Counted from the first letter of the stretch, positions 8,827 through 17,734 are shown. The stretch is DNA of 64,000 nt from an uncultured Phocaeicola sp. (GCA_944320135.1 CALUGI010000002.1:1-64000), one strand, 5' to 3'. Numbers and translations: made by a program. Notes: a model not told the origin generated them from the letters alone.

Positions 8827-10287
8827 TTAAAGATAACGGTTGCGGTTGGGGAGCACATACTCGTCAGCGTTCGTCAGCACATCGCCCACCTGATTTATTT
8901 CGAGGAAAGACGTCTGGGTTCCCTGCTTGCCGCCGCTCAAATAAGCAACCATTTCGTTTTCTGACAACACGCCATCGTTGAGCAATTTGCGCAAAGCCGT
9001 AAAATAATATTCCTGGCCGTTCGCCTTTTCCGGCATGTAGATGGCTTCCACTCCGTAGGAAAGCGCCAAATGACGCATGGTCTTTTCCTTATAACAAATG
9101 GCCAGCACGGGATACTTGCCTCTGAAGGCAGCCAGGTTACGCGCTGTCAAGCCGCTGAAACTGTCCGTAATGATAGCGCGGATGGGCATCAGGCTGGTGG
9201 CGCGGACGGCCTGTTTAGCCAAGAAGCTCGTCACGTCGGTATTTTCCGGAGTCAGAGGAATAGGAATGTCGTTTTCCTGCATTTTATCTTTTTCTGCCTG
9301 CGCCGCAATCTTCGCCATCGTTTTCACTGCTTCTACCGGATATTTTCCGTAAGCCGTTTCGCCGCTCAGCATCAGAGCGTCAGTGCGATAATAGATTGCA
9401 TTGGCGATATCCGTCACCTCGGCACGGGTCGGACGCGGATTGTTGATCATGGTGTGGAGCATCTGGGTGGCCACAATCACCGGTTTGCGAGCCAGAATGC
9501 ACTTCTTTATCAGCACTCGCTGAATGCCCGGAATGCGTTCTTGCGGCACTTCAATACCCAAGTCGCCACGCGCCACCATCACTCCGTCGGCCACTTCCAG
9601 TATCTCGTCGATATTGTCCACGCCTTCCTGGTTCTCTATCTTGGCGATAATCTTGATATCGCTGTGATGCGCATCGAGGATTTCACGGATATCCAGCACA
9701 TCCTGACGGTTGCGCACGAACGAGTGGGCAATGAAGTCGATATCTTTCTCTATTGCATAAAGAATATTGTTACGGTCTTTTTCCGTCAGCGAAGGCAAGT
9801 TGATGCGCACTCCGGGAACGTTCACGCTTTTGCGGTTTCCCAAAGTTGCGTCGTTGCGCACCTCGCAATACAGAGCGCCGTCTTTCTTCTCCAACACTTC
9901 CAGCTCCAAATCGCCGTCGTCAATCAGCACGCGGGCGCCGACAGACAAGTCATGCACAAAATTCGGGTAAGTCACGGAAATGCACTCGCGTGTTGTTTCT
10001 TTGTCCGGTTCGCCGACGATACGCACTTTGTCGCCCGTCTTGAAATCGATGGGCCCTTCCGCACTTACAGTGGTACGAACCTCCGGACCTTTCGTGTCCA
10101 TCAATATGGCGATGCGGTTAGACACGCTGCGCACATTGCCGATCAGCTTCTCGAAACCTTCGCGGCTGGCGTGCGCCGTGTTCATACGCACAACGTTCAT
10201 ACCTGCCTCAAACAGGTCTCTGATAAAGTCTACTTCACAACGCAAGTCCGAAATGGACGCTACGATTTTTGTTTGTTTGAGCATCAT
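8827..10287 (-). CDS. pyk: Pyruvate kinase
   Basis: The 486-aa enzyme converts phosphoenolpyruvate and ADP to pyruvate and ATP, the last step of glycolysis. Visible signatures are KIVASISDLRCEVDFIRDLFEAGMNVVRMN at the N-terminus, MDTKGPEVRT, the active-site Lys in IIAKIENQEGVDNIDEI, GDLGIEVPQERIP, and KPVIVATQMLHTM ahead of the C-terminal allosteric domain. Two Met codons start the frame (10287 and 10284); I kept the first. It lies 17 bases after aroQ. The C-terminal domain is complete; an effector cannot be named. Confidence 0.95.
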   Translation of the reverse strand: MMLKQTKIVASISDLRCEVDFIRDLFEAGMNVVRMNTAHASREGFEKLIGNVRSVSNRIAILMDTKGPEVRTTVSAEGPIDFKTGDKVRIVGEPDKETTRECISVTYPNFVHDLSVGARVLIDDGDLELEVLEKKDGALYCEVRNDATLGNRKSVNVPGVRINLPSLTEKDRNNILYAIEKDIDFIAHSFVRNRQDVLDIREILDAHHSDIKIIAKIENQEGVDNIDEILEVADGVMVARGDLGIEVPQERIPGIQRVLIKKCILARKPVIVATQMLHTMINNPRPTRAEVTDIANAIYYRTDALMLSGETAYGKYPVEAVKTMAKIAAQAEKDKMQENDIPIPLTPENTDVTSFLAKQAVRATSLMPIRAIITDSFSGLTARNLAAFRGKYPVLAICYKEKTMRHLALSYGVEAIYMPEKANGQEYYFTALRKLLNDGVLSENEMVAYLSGGKQGTQTSFLEINQVGDVLTNADEYVLPNRNRYL

Positions 10288-10304
10288 AATGTTCTTATCT
10301 AAAT

Positions 10305-10733
10305 TTATTGTTTCTTCATGTTCAGCAGAGCCTCCACAGCAAGACGGTAAGAATCAAGTCCAAAGCCGCAGATAACCCCCACACAAGCGCACGAAATCAT
10401 CGATTTGTGACGGAATTCTTCGCGCTTGTGGACATTTGAGATATGCACTTCGACCACCGGAGCCGTCACCGCCCGGATTGCGTCCTGCAAGGCGATGGAA
10501 GTATGGGTGTATGCTCCGGCATTGAGCACGATTCCGTCAAAATCGAATCCCGTTTCATGAATCTTGTCAATCATCTCGCCTTCCACGTTCGACTGGAAGT
10601 AGCTGAAATCCACCGACGGATACTGCGCCTCCAACCTCTGCAAGCAGCTTTCAAAAGTTTCGGAGCCATAAACGGAAGGCTCCCTCTTGCCCAGCAGATT
10701 AATGTTCGGGCCATTGATTATTTGTATTTTCAT
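10305..10733 (-). CDS. aroQ: Type II 3-dehydroquinate dehydratase
   Basis: The 142-aa enzyme dehydrates 3-dehydroquinate to 3-dehydroshikimate in aromatic amino acid synthesis and normally works as a dodecamer. Diagnostic motifs are IINGPNINLLGKREPSVYG near the start, the catalytic Tyr of that lid, FFQSNVEGEM-like FQSNVEGEMI, LNAGAYTHTSIA, and VEVHISNVHKREEFRHKS. It is the first gene of a five-gene leftward operon and shares a short divergent control region with xerD. Confidence 0.95.
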   Translation of the reverse strand: MKIQIINGPNINLLGKREPSVYGSETFESCLQRLEAQYPSVDFSYFQSNVEGEMIDKIHETGFDFDGIVLNAGAYTHTSIALQDAIRAVTAPVVEVHISNVHKREEFRHKSMISCACVGVICGFGLDSYRLAVEALLNMKKQ

Positions 10734-10758
10734 CAGAACAAACTCTACTGTTTTTTAA

Positions 10759-10766
10759 TACATTTG
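10759..10766 (+). promoter_or_regulatory. -7 element for xerD
   Basis: TACATTTG matches TAnnTTTG, 32 bases before the xerD ATG at 10799. It faces the aroQ element at 10782-10789, so the two promoters overlap in one short control region. Confidence 0.55.
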
Positions 10767-10781
10767 CAGTCAATATTGGCG

Positions 10782-10789
10782 CAAAGATA
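10782..10789 (-). promoter_or_regulatory. -7 element for the aroQ-pyk operon
   Basis: On the minus strand this reads TATCTTTG, a full TAnnTTTG match, about 48 bases before the aroQ ATG. Confidence 0.6.
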
Positions 10790-10798
10790 CGAAAAAGA

Positions 10799-11737
10799 AT
10801 GAAAACATCGGAGAAAAACCCATTAATAAAGAAAAACAAAATAATAATGAGATACAGGCAATATCTCAAACTGGAGAAGTCGCTGTCGGACAATACAGTC
10901 GAAGCGTACCTTGCCGACCTCGACAAACTCCTGTCATACCTTCTCGACGAAAATATAAGTTTCAGAAAAGCCACGCCGGACGACCTGGAAACCTTTTCAG
11001 CCGGCTTGAAAGACATCGGCATACATCCGCGCTCGCAGGCCCGCATCCTTTCGGGAATCCGCTCGTTCTACCGGTTTCTCCTGCTGGAAGACTACATCAG
11101 GCAAGACCCCGCCGAACTGCTCGAATCGCCGCAAGTGGGAAAGCATCTGCCCGACGTGCTGACCGTGGAAGAAATCGACAGCCTTATCGGAGCCATCGAC
11201 CGCACCTCGCGCGAAGGCCAGCGCAACCGGGCCATTTTAGAGACGCTCTACAGCTGCGGGCTTCGGGTGAGCGAACTTTGCAACCTGAAAATTTCCGACC
11301 TCTACCTCGACGAAAATTTTATTAAGGTGGAAGGAAAAGGCAGCAAGCAACGGTTAGTGCCGATTTCTCCGCGCGCCGTCAACGAGCTGAAGAACTACTT
11401 CCCCGACCGCAATGCGGGACTGATAAAGCCCGGATACGAGGACTTCGTGTTCATCAGCCGGTTCGGGAAAAACATCTCGCGCATCATGGTGTTCCACATC
11501 ATCAAGCAACTTGCAGAACAAATCGGGCTGAAGAAAACAATCAGCCCCCACACGTTCAGACACTCTTTCGCCACCCACCTGCTCGAAGGCGGAGCCAACC
11601 TCCGGGCCATCCAGAGCATGTTGGGACACGAAAGCATAGGGACTACGGAAATCTATACGCACATCGACCGCAACCGCCTGCGCGAGGAAATCATCGAACA
11701 CCACCCCCGGAACAACCGCAAGCGGCACGCCTTTTGA
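10799..11737 (+). CDS. xerD: Tyrosine recombinase, XerC/XerD family
   Basis: The 312-aa protein has an N-terminal SAM-like core-binding domain (YLKLEKSLSDNTVEAYLADL) and a C-terminal catalytic domain. All catalytic residues are visible: Arg in CGLRVSEL, Lys in GKGSKQR, His-x-x-Arg in HTFRHSFATHLL, His in LGHESIGTTEIY and the Tyr nucleophile in that last motif. Xer recombinases resolve chromosome dimers at dif with FtsK. Nothing suggests an integrase of a mobile element: there is no att repeat or cargo, and the neighbours are core genes. ATG 10799 was kept because it lies 32 bases after a -7 element; ATG 10847 is the alternative. Confidence 0.92.
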   Translation: MKTSEKNPLIKKNKIIMRYRQYLKLEKSLSDNTVEAYLADLDKLLSYLLDENISFRKATPDDLETFSAGLKDIGIHPRSQARILSGIRSFYRFLLLEDYIRQDPAELLESPQVGKHLPDVLTVEEIDSLIGAIDRTSREGQRNRAILETLYSCGLRVSELCNLKISDLYLDENFIKVEGKGSKQRLVPISPRAVNELKNYFPDRNAGLIKPGYEDFVFISRFGKNISRIMVFHIIKQLAEQIGLKKTISPHTFRHSFATHLLEGGANLRAIQSMLGHESIGTTEIYTHIDRNRLREEIIEHHPRNNRKRHAF

Positions 11738-11951
11738 AAAACGCCCCGAAGTTCGGCACGAAACGCGCGGGACTTCCGGAAAAACGCGGCGGTGTTCCAC
11801 CCCCAAACCCGCAGGAGGCTTCCTCCCTGCCGACAAGCACAAGGAGGCAAAGCCGCACATTTTGTCATGCCGCCGTGCATTTTTTAATCTTTTTTCAAAA
11901 ACAGGCTCAAAAAAAAAGGGAGAAAAGATTAACACGTATACGAGTTTTTCT

Positions 11952-11959
11952 TATCTTTG
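11952..11959 (+). promoter_or_regulatory. -7 element for the TPR lipoprotein gene
   Basis: TATCTTTG is a full match to TAnnTTTG, 62 bases before the ATG at 12022. It supports a start well downstream of the open frame that continues from xerD. The stretch 11738-11951 holds nothing else I recognise. Confidence 0.6.
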
Positions 11960-12021
11960 CCCAAAATAATCAAAGCAACACGACTAGATTATTCTATTAC
12001 AAACTACTAAATATTAAAGTT

Positions 12022-13698
12022 ATGATTAAAAAGTTGTATTTGCCCCTCGTGGCATTATTTGTCCTTGCCCTTTCTTCATGCGGCAAGATGGGCGAATTGT
12101 CCCCTGACTATTTCACGACCGATCCGGAAGTTCTGGAAGCTGTAGCCGGCAAAGTCCCTGTCACTATCACAGGCAATTTCCCGGAAAAATACTTTAAGAA
12201 AAACGCCGTAGTTGAAGTGACTCCGGTTTTGAGATGGAACGGAGGCGAAGCGAAAGGCCAACCGGCCACTTTCCAAGGCGAAAAGGTGGAAGGCAACGAC
12301 CAGACCATCTCTTACAAAGCCGGCGGCACCTATACGATGAAGGCTGTTTTCGACTATGTTCCTGAAATGGCCAAATCAGAACTCTATCTGGATTTCAAAA
12401 TCAACTACAAGAAGAAAGAATACACTATCCCTTCCGTAAAGATTGCTGACGGTGTAATCGCCACTTCCGAGCTCCCGACCGTAAACTCTGCAAACACAGC
12501 TTATTCCGCAGACGCTTACGAACGCATCATCAAGGAAGCCAAGCAAGCTCAAATCATGTTCCTGATTCAGCAAGCGAACATCCGTGCAAGCGAACTGAAA
12601 TCAGACAGCCTGAAAGCGTTCAACAAGCAAGTTGTCAACGTAGCCAACGACACCAAGAACTACAAGCTGAACAACATCGAAATTTCTGCTTACGCTTCTC
12701 CGGACGGAGGATTTACGCTGAACGACAAATTGGCTGCCAACCGCCAGAGCAACACCGAAAAATACATCAACAAAGAGTTGAAGAAAGGTGAAATCGAAAC
12801 TCAGGTTGACACAAAATACACGGCTCAGGACTGGGAAGGATTCCAGGAACTCGTTTCCAAATCGAACATTCAGGACAAAGACCTGATTTTGCGAGTTCTT
12901 TCCATGTATTCCGATCCGGAACAGCGCGAAACAGAAATCAAGAACATATCTTCAGTTTACAAGACTCTGGCCGACGAAATCCTGCCGCAGTTGCGCCGCG
13001 CACGTCTGACCGTAAACTACGACGTAATCGGCCGCAGCGATGAAGAAATCAACGCTACGTTCGACGCTCACGCTGATTCTCTGAGCGTAGAAGAACTGCT
13101 GTATGCCGCTACTCTGACAAACGACAACGCACGCAAGGAAGCTATCTACAAGAAAACTGTAGAATTGTATCCGAACGACTACCGCGCTTACAACAACTTG
13201 GGTATGATGGCTTATGCTGCCGGCGACCGCACCGCTGCCGAAAACTACTTCAAGCAAGCTGCTGCGAAGAATGCAGACGCTCCTGAAGTGAACACGAACC
13301 TCGGCCTGTGCGAACTGGCTAAAGGCAACGTGGCCGAAGCTGAAACCTACTTGAGCAAGTCTACAGGCGCCAACACTGCCAACGAAGCATTGGGCAACCT
13401 GTATATCAAGCAAGGACAATATGACCGTGCCGTACAGGCATTCGGCGACACCAAGTCTAACTCGGCTGCATTGGCTCAGATTCTTGCCAAGGATTATAAC
13501 AAGGCAAAATCAACTCTGACTGCCATCAAGAACCCGAACGCTTATACCAACTACCTGATGGCTATCGTAGGAGCAAGAACCAACAATGCAGACTTGGTTA
13601 AGAGCAGCATGGACAAAGTGAAACAGCAAGACGCAGCCTTGGCCGCTCAAGCTGCCAACGACCGCGAATTTGCGAAATATGCAAGCGAAATCCAATAA
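12022..13698 (+). CDS. TPR-repeat outer-membrane-type lipoprotein
   Basis: The 558-aa product begins with a lipoprotein signal peptide, MIKKLYLPLVALFVLALSSC. Residues 20-150 are beta-rich. Around residue 215 is an OmpA-like segment with NIEISAYASPDGG and, further on, LAANRQSNTEKYI. From about residue 355 onward there are TPR repeats, for example NDYRAYNNLGMMAYAAGDRTAAENYF and its neighbours. Such proteins sit in the periplasm or outer membrane as scaffolds; the partner is unknown. The DNA of this gene uses a few codons very strongly (GCT, CTG, AAC), which suggests high expression. It has its own promoter and terminator, so it is monocistronic. Confidence 0.82.
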   Translation: MIKKLYLPLVALFVLALSSCGKMGELSPDYFTTDPEVLEAVAGKVPVTITGNFPEKYFKKNAVVEVTPVLRWNGGEAKGQPATFQGEKVEGNDQTISYKAGGTYTMKAVFDYVPEMAKSELYLDFKINYKKKEYTIPSVKIADGVIATSELPTVNSANTAYSADAYERIIKEAKQAQIMFLIQQANIRASELKSDSLKAFNKQVVNVANDTKNYKLNNIEISAYASPDGGFTLNDKLAANRQSNTEKYINKELKKGEIETQVDTKYTAQDWEGFQELVSKSNIQDKDLILRVLSMYSDPEQRETEIKNISSVYKTLADEILPQLRRARLTVNYDVIGRSDEEINATFDAHADSLSVEELLYAATLTNDNARKEAIYKKTVELYPNDYRAYNNLGMMAYAAGDRTAAENYFKQAAAKNADAPEVNTNLGLCELAKGNVAEAETYLSKSTGANTANEALGNLYIKQGQYDRAVQAFGDTKSNSAALAQILAKDYNKAKSTLTAIKNPNAYTNYLMAIVGARTNNADLVKSSMDKVKQQDAALAAQAANDREFAKYASEIQ

Positions 13699-13721
13699 AG
13701 GATAAAAACCAAACTTCTTTC

Positions 13722-13757
13722 AGGGCCGGGAGAGAACTTATCTTCCGGCCTTTTATT
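13722..13757 (+). terminator. Intrinsic terminator after the TPR lipoprotein
   Basis: GGGCCGGGAGA (from 13723) pairs with TCTTCCGGCCT (13741-13751) with G-T pairing, followed by TTTATTTT. Confidence 0.8.
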
Positions 13758-13841
13758 TTCACTTTCCGGACAATATTCTCCGAAGAAAACGTGCATATTA
13801 CGATTTTATTATGTATTTTCGCAACAAACAAAGAAATGCTT

Positions 13842-14864
13842 ATGAAAGGATCATACCCGTTTCTGATACTCGCCGGTCTGCTTTTGTGCCTGAACTCATG
13901 CCGCAAAGAAAGCGGATTCGTGCTGGAAGGCGAATTGGGCGGACTTCCATCCGACATGCTGCTGGTCGTATATGACGACCCGGAGTCCAAAACAGACACC
14001 ATCTTCCTTCAGGATGGCAAGTTTGTGTACAAAACAAATCCCGACACCCTGAACATATTCCGCATAGTCAATGATTCGGGCGAAGCCATACCTGTCTTTG
14101 CCAACCAAGAATGGCGCGTTTCCCTAAAAGGAGACTTCCGCTCATACACGATAAAAGGGGACGGCCCCAACAAGGAGCTTCAAGAGTTCCGCAACCAGAT
14201 TGCAGAAACAAACAGCATGGAAGAAGAACGGAAGGCTGCAGAAGCATTCATAAAGTCCCATCCGCAATCATTTGTATCGGCCTACCTGATCAATCAGTAC
14301 TTCATACAAGCTGAGAAACCGGATGAAAAAAAAATTAGGTCGCTGATACAGCCCTTAAGCGGAACTGTAAAAGACAGCCGCATTCTGAACGTAGCATTGA
14401 AAGCAATCCCGGAAGAAGACGAAAAAAAACGCAGCAACAACGATGAATATGTCAACTATTTTTCTGCAAAAGCCAGAAACGGGAAATACATTTCATGGAA
14501 CAGTTCAAAAAAACAATATACGCTGATCAACTTCTGGGCTACTTGGGACTCTGAAAGCACAGCACGGCACGACTCGCTGTACAATCTCGTCAAGAAGCTC
14601 AAAAAAGACGGATTAAGGGTCTTGAACCTTTCGCTCGACTATGACAAGAAAGCATGGGAGAAAGCCTGCAAGAAAGACTCGGAACAATGGATAGAAATCT
14701 GCGACACCAAAGCATGGGACAACCAAACAATCAAACAGATGAATTTCCAAAAGCTCCCGGCCAATGTATTGGTCAATGCAAACAGAAAAATACAAGGCGT
14801 CAACCTATACGGAGACAGTCTGCTGGAAAAACTTGAAGATTTGAGCAACGAAAAACGAAAATAA
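13842..14864 (+). CDS. DUF4369/thioredoxin-fold lipoprotein lacking active-site cysteines
   Basis: The 340-aa protein starts with a lipoprotein signal, MKGSYPFLILAGLLLCLNSC; an ATG two codons upstream (13836) is the alternative. Residues 22-105 look like the DUF4369 beta domain found before TlpA/ResA thioredoxins in Bacteroidetes, followed by a helical linker. Residues 220-335 follow the thioredoxin pattern (YTLINFWATW, VLNLSLDYD, KLPANVLVN with the cis-Pro). At the position where TlpA-type proteins carry WCxxC this one reads WDSEST, so both redox cysteines are gone. It cannot be a normal disulfide reductase; a binding or scaffold role is an inference. It stands between the TPR lipoprotein and yifB. 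Confidence 0.8.
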   Translation: MKGSYPFLILAGLLLCLNSCRKESGFVLEGELGGLPSDMLLVVYDDPESKTDTIFLQDGKFVYKTNPDTLNIFRIVNDSGEAIPVFANQEWRVSLKGDFRSYTIKGDGPNKELQEFRNQIAETNSMEEERKAAEAFIKSHPQSFVSAYLINQYFIQAEKPDEKKIRSLIQPLSGTVKDSRILNVALKAIPEEDEKKRSNNDEYVNYFSAKARNGKYISWNSSKKQYTLINFWATWDSESTARHDSLYNLVKKLKKDGLRVLNLSLDYDKKAWEKACKKDSEQWIEICDTKAWDNQTIKQMNFQKLPANVLVNANRKIQGVNLYGDSLLEKLEDLSNEKRK

Positions 14865-14892
14865 GAACTAACATAAAATCTTTTAACCTTAA

Positions 14893-16431
14893 ATGCTGAT
14901 CAAACTGTTTGGCGCCGCCGTGCAAGGCATCGACGCCGCCATCGTAACCATTGAAGTGAACACATCGCGTGGCATCAAATTCTTTCTTGTAGGTCTTCCC
15001 GACTCGGCAGTGAAAGAAAGTCATGAACGCATCTTGTCTGCATTGCAGGTCAACGGATATAAGTTCCCATCCTGCCAGATTGTAATCAACATGGCACCGG
15101 CAGACATCAAAAAGGAAGGCTCGTCCTACGACCTCCCGCTTGCAATAGGCATCCTCGCAGCCACCGGAAGCGTGTCGGACGAGAAATTAAAGAAATACCT
15201 GATTATCGGCGAACTCAGCCTCGACGGGAGCCTGCAACCTGTCCGAGGCGCTCTCCCAATAGCAATTGCGGCAAGAAACCAAGGATTTGAAGGGTTCATC
15301 CTCCCCAAGCAAAACGCCCGCGAAGCAGCTGTCGTAAACAATTTAAAGGTGCTGGGAGCTGAAAACATTGTAGAAGTGATAGAATTTTTCAACGGAACGC
15401 GCGAACTGGAACCCACAGTCGTCAACACGCGGGAAGAGTTCTACCGGAACCAATCGTCTTTCCCGTTCGACTTTGCAGATGTAAAGGGACAAGAAAACGT
15501 GAAACGTGCATTGGAAGTGGCTGCCGCCGGCGGACACAATGTCATCCTTATCGGTCCTCCAGGCAGCGGAAAGTCAATGATGGCAAAACGTCTTCCCGGC
15601 ATTTTGCCCCCGCTCTCGTTAGGAGAAAGTTTGGAGACCACGAAAATACACTCTGTCGCCGGGAAACTGGGAAAAGACATTTCGTTGATTGCAGTCCGTC
15701 CGTTCAGAAGTCCGCACCACACAATCTCACAAGTAGCGATGGTAGGCGGAGGCACAAGCCCCCAACCCGGTGAAATCAGCTTGGCTCACAACGGCGTACT
15801 CTTCTTGGACGAACTGCCGGAATTCAACCGCAACGTACTCGAAGTGCTTCGGCAGCCTCTCGAAGACAGACATATCACCGTATCAAGAGCTAAATACACA
15901 CTTGAATATCCGGCCAACTTCCAGCTGGTCGCCTCAATGAACCCCTGTCCATGCGGTTACTACAACCATCCCACACGCAACTGCGTATGCAGTCCCGGAC
16001 AGGTAAGACGCTATCTGAACAAAATTTCCGGCCCGCTACTCGACCGCATCGACATACAAATAGAAATTGTTCCCGTACCTTTCGAAAAAATGTCTGACGG
16101 TGCTCCGGGTGAAAGCAGTTCCGCCATACGGCAGCGCGTCATACAGGCACGGCAAATACAAGAAGAACGTTTTGCACAGACAGCGGGCATTTACAGTAAT
16201 GCACAGATGACCTCCCGTTTGCTCCATCTCCATGCACAACCTGATGCGCAAGGTCTAAAGCTGTTGCAAAACGCCATGACCCGCTTGAATCTTTCAGCAA
16301 GAGCATACGACCGCATACTGAAAGTGGCCCGAACCATTGCAGATTTAGAGCAGTCGGCCAACATTCTGCCGCACCATTTGGCAGAAGCGATCAGTTACCG
16401 CAGCCTGGACAGAGAAAGCTGGGCAGGTTGA
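14893..16431 (+). CDS. YifB/ComM-family Mg-chelatase-like AAA+ ATPase
   Basis: The 512-aa protein has an N-terminal Lon-protease-like fold (FLVGLPDSAVKESHERI, NMAPADIKKEGSSYDLPLA), a central AAA+ domain and a C-terminal Mg-chelatase domain. Walker A is GPPGSGKSMMAKRLPG (about residue 220), Walker B is VLFLDELPEF, and the Cys cluster NPCPCGYYNHPTRNCVC precedes the arginine region LLDRIDIQIE. ComM homologues act as hexameric helicases that promote branch migration during natural transformation. The window also encodes ComEC, so a DNA-uptake link is possible, but both genes are widely kept in non-competent bacteria. Confidence 0.93.
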   Translation: MLIKLFGAAVQGIDAAIVTIEVNTSRGIKFFLVGLPDSAVKESHERILSALQVNGYKFPSCQIVINMAPADIKKEGSSYDLPLAIGILAATGSVSDEKLKKYLIIGELSLDGSLQPVRGALPIAIAARNQGFEGFILPKQNAREAAVVNNLKVLGAENIVEVIEFFNGTRELEPTVVNTREEFYRNQSSFPFDFADVKGQENVKRALEVAAAGGHNVILIGPPGSGKSMMAKRLPGILPPLSLGESLETTKIHSVAGKLGKDISLIAVRPFRSPHHTISQVAMVGGGTSPQPGEISLAHNGVLFLDELPEFNRNVLEVLRQPLEDRHITVSRAKYTLEYPANFQLVASMNPCPCGYYNHPTRNCVCSPGQVRRYLNKISGPLLDRIDIQIEIVPVPFEKMSDGAPGESSSAIRQRVIQARQIQEERFAQTAGIYSNAQMTSRLLHLHAQPDAQGLKLLQNAMTRLNLSARAYDRILKVARTIADLEQSANILPHHLAEAISYRSLDRESWAG

Positions 16432-16454
16432 CCTCCACCCACAATATACAACAA

Positions 16455-16490
16455 AAGCATTTCTGAACACTATAGTGTTCAGAAATGCTT
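16455..16490. terminator. Perfect 36-base palindrome, bidirectional terminator
   Basis: Each 18-base half is the exact reverse complement of the other, with A-rich flank on the left and a T-containing flank on the right. It lies between the convergent yifB and sigma2-like genes and can stop both transcripts. Confidence 0.85.
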
Positions 16491-16528
16491 CTTTCCAATA
16501 AAAACTATTTAGAAGAATAAAGACGGTT

Positions 16529-16792
16529 CTACAATGAATCCCGGCAAATCCTTACAATCCAATCTTCAAAACTTTCTTGTTCCTGACAGTAATGAGGCAG
16601 GTTTTCAAAAATGCTAATTTCCACTTCCATTAGTATGTCCAAACTACCGTCATTGTCCAGCACCATGTCTTGAATCTGTGCTTTTATGTACGGTTCGTAA
16701 CGTTCATACAAGGCTAAAGCTGCTTTTTGCGATTTCTCATTCAAATACATCCCAATGAGTTCTTCATCCGAAAGGGCTCTGATCTTTTTCAT
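16529..16792 (-). CDS. Small sigma-70 region-2-like protein
   Basis: This 87-aa protein resembles only the first domain of an ECF sigma factor. LSDEELIGMYLNEKSQKAALALYERY matches the usual ECF start, and the last 15 residues, SFEDWIVRICRDSL, match the WLYRIARN-type end of region 2. The acidic D-x-x-Q motif expected in between is poorly kept, and region 4 is absent because the frame ends there. A complete promoter stands upstream (16853-16884), so this looks like a real gene and not a remnant. It lies 280 bases from, and diverges from, the ECF sigma gene of the neighbouring PUL. It might touch RNA polymerase or an anti-sigma factor; that is speculation. Confidence 0.6.
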   Translation of the reverse strand: MKKIRALSDEELIGMYLNEKSQKAALALYERYEPYIKAQIQDMVLDNDGSLDILMEVEISIFENLPHYCQEQESFEDWIVRICRDSL

Positions 16793-16852
16793 CCGTTAAG
16801 GTTAATATTATTAATACAGCCTCCTATAAAGGAGATTCAAACTATCTCGTGC

Positions 16853-16884
16853 CAAATGTAATCAAAATAAGATTCTTAAACAAA
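16853..16884 (-). promoter_or_regulatory. Full Bacteroidetes promoter for the sigma2-like gene
   Basis: On the minus strand a -33 TTTG (16881-16884) is separated by 20 bases from a -7 TACATTTG (16853-16860). Both boxes and the spacing fit the consensus. The leader to the ATG at 16792 is about 57 bases. Confidence 0.7.
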
Positions 16885-17071
16885 TGTTTTTCATTGCATT
16901 TTAGCGCGACAAGAAAAATTTCAGGTTTTCGGGAATAGATTTTAGCATACGATGTCAATTTATCAAATTTTGGATAAGTGTTTTTTGCGTCTTGCTTGTT
17001 ATGTATATATTAGCGGAAGAAAAGAACAGACTCTCATTGCCGTACCGCTTATGGCGAAAGGAGTTAAAACT

Positions 17072-17644
17072 ATGGAAAAAGAATTTGAGGAGAAATACAG
17101 AACTTTATTCCGGCGTTATTATTCCGGACTGTCATTCTATGCCGCACGTCTTGTAGGCGAAGACGATGCGGAAGATATTGTGCAAGACGTATTTCTGGAC
17201 ATCTGGAAAAGAAAGGATGACATCGAACTGGGCGAACAGGCACAGTCGCTCCTGTATCGCTCTGTCTATACGCGGGCTATCAACCTGATCAACCACCGCA
17301 CCATCGTGAACAACTATAATACGGAAGAAGCCGAGCTGATGAAGAAAAGGACGGAATATTATCAGCCCGACCAGTCGGATGTAATCAAACGGATTGAAGA
17401 CAGGGAGCTGCGTGTCGAAATCCATCAGGCCATAAATGAATTGCCTGACAAATGCAAAGAAGTGTTCAAGCTCAGTTATCTTTACAACATGAAGAACAAA
17501 GAAATCGCAGACGCGCTCAACATCTCCCTGCGAACCGTAGAAGCGCACATGTACAAAGCCCTGAGAATTCTGCGCGGACGTCTCTCCCACCTGCATGAAA
17601 TATTCATTCTTATTTTACTGGCGTTCAAAGGATTTTTCGGATAA
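17072..17644 (+). CDS. ECF-type RNA polymerase sigma factor
   Basis: The 190-aa protein carries sigma region 2 (FYAARLVGEDDAEDIVQDVFLDIWKRKDDI) and region 4 with a helix-turn-helix (MKNKEIADALNISLRTVEAHMYKAL). The C-terminus ends in an unusual hydrophobic stretch, IFILILLAFKGFFG. I chose ATG 17072 because AAAGGAG lies 8 bases upstream; the frame is open to 16952. A TTTG at 16984 and TATATTAG at 17006 could be its promoter. The gene directly precedes an STN-type susC, the usual position of an ECF regulator that switches on a host-glycan PUL. The FecR-like anti-sigma gene normally found between them is missing. Confidence 0.9.
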   Translation: MEKEFEEKYRTLFRRYYSGLSFYAARLVGEDDAEDIVQDVFLDIWKRKDDIELGEQAQSLLYRSVYTRAINLINHRTIVNNYNTEEAELMKKRTEYYQPDQSDVIKRIEDRELRVEIHQAINELPDKCKEVFKLSYLYNMKNKEIADALNISLRTVEAHMYKALRILRGRLSHLHEIFILILLAFKGFFG

Positions 17645-17712
17645 CACACGAACAATTCTCAAAAAAGTCACAGATGGAGTAAGTATTTTCTCCGCCAGCT
17701 CTGTTATAAAAG

Positions 17713-17734
17713 TGTTATTCGAAACGGAATAACA
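17713..17734 (+). promoter_or_regulatory. Inverted repeat in the susC leader
   Basis: TGTTATTC (17713-17720) and GAATAACA (17727-17734) are perfect inverted repeats around GAAACG, 24 bases before the susC ATG. It could be an operator or an mRNA hairpin. No T-run follows, so it is not a typical terminator. Confidence 0.4.

Noticed and set aside
9070..10302. A 410-codon rightward frame opposite pyk, and similar frames opposite dma (37232-38662) and fmt/ClC (40241-41230)
   Set aside because: All lie opposite well-recognised genes and translate to low-information sequence rich in His and Arg.
10799..11737. Tyrosine recombinase as a sign of an integrated element
   Set aside because: The neighbours are core genes, no attachment-site repeat or cargo is seen, and the sequence reads as housekeeping XerD.
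11734..12021. N-terminal extension of the TPR lipoprotein back to the xerD stop
   Set aside because: A -7 element lies inside it, and the lipoprotein signal peptide begins exactly at ATG 12022.
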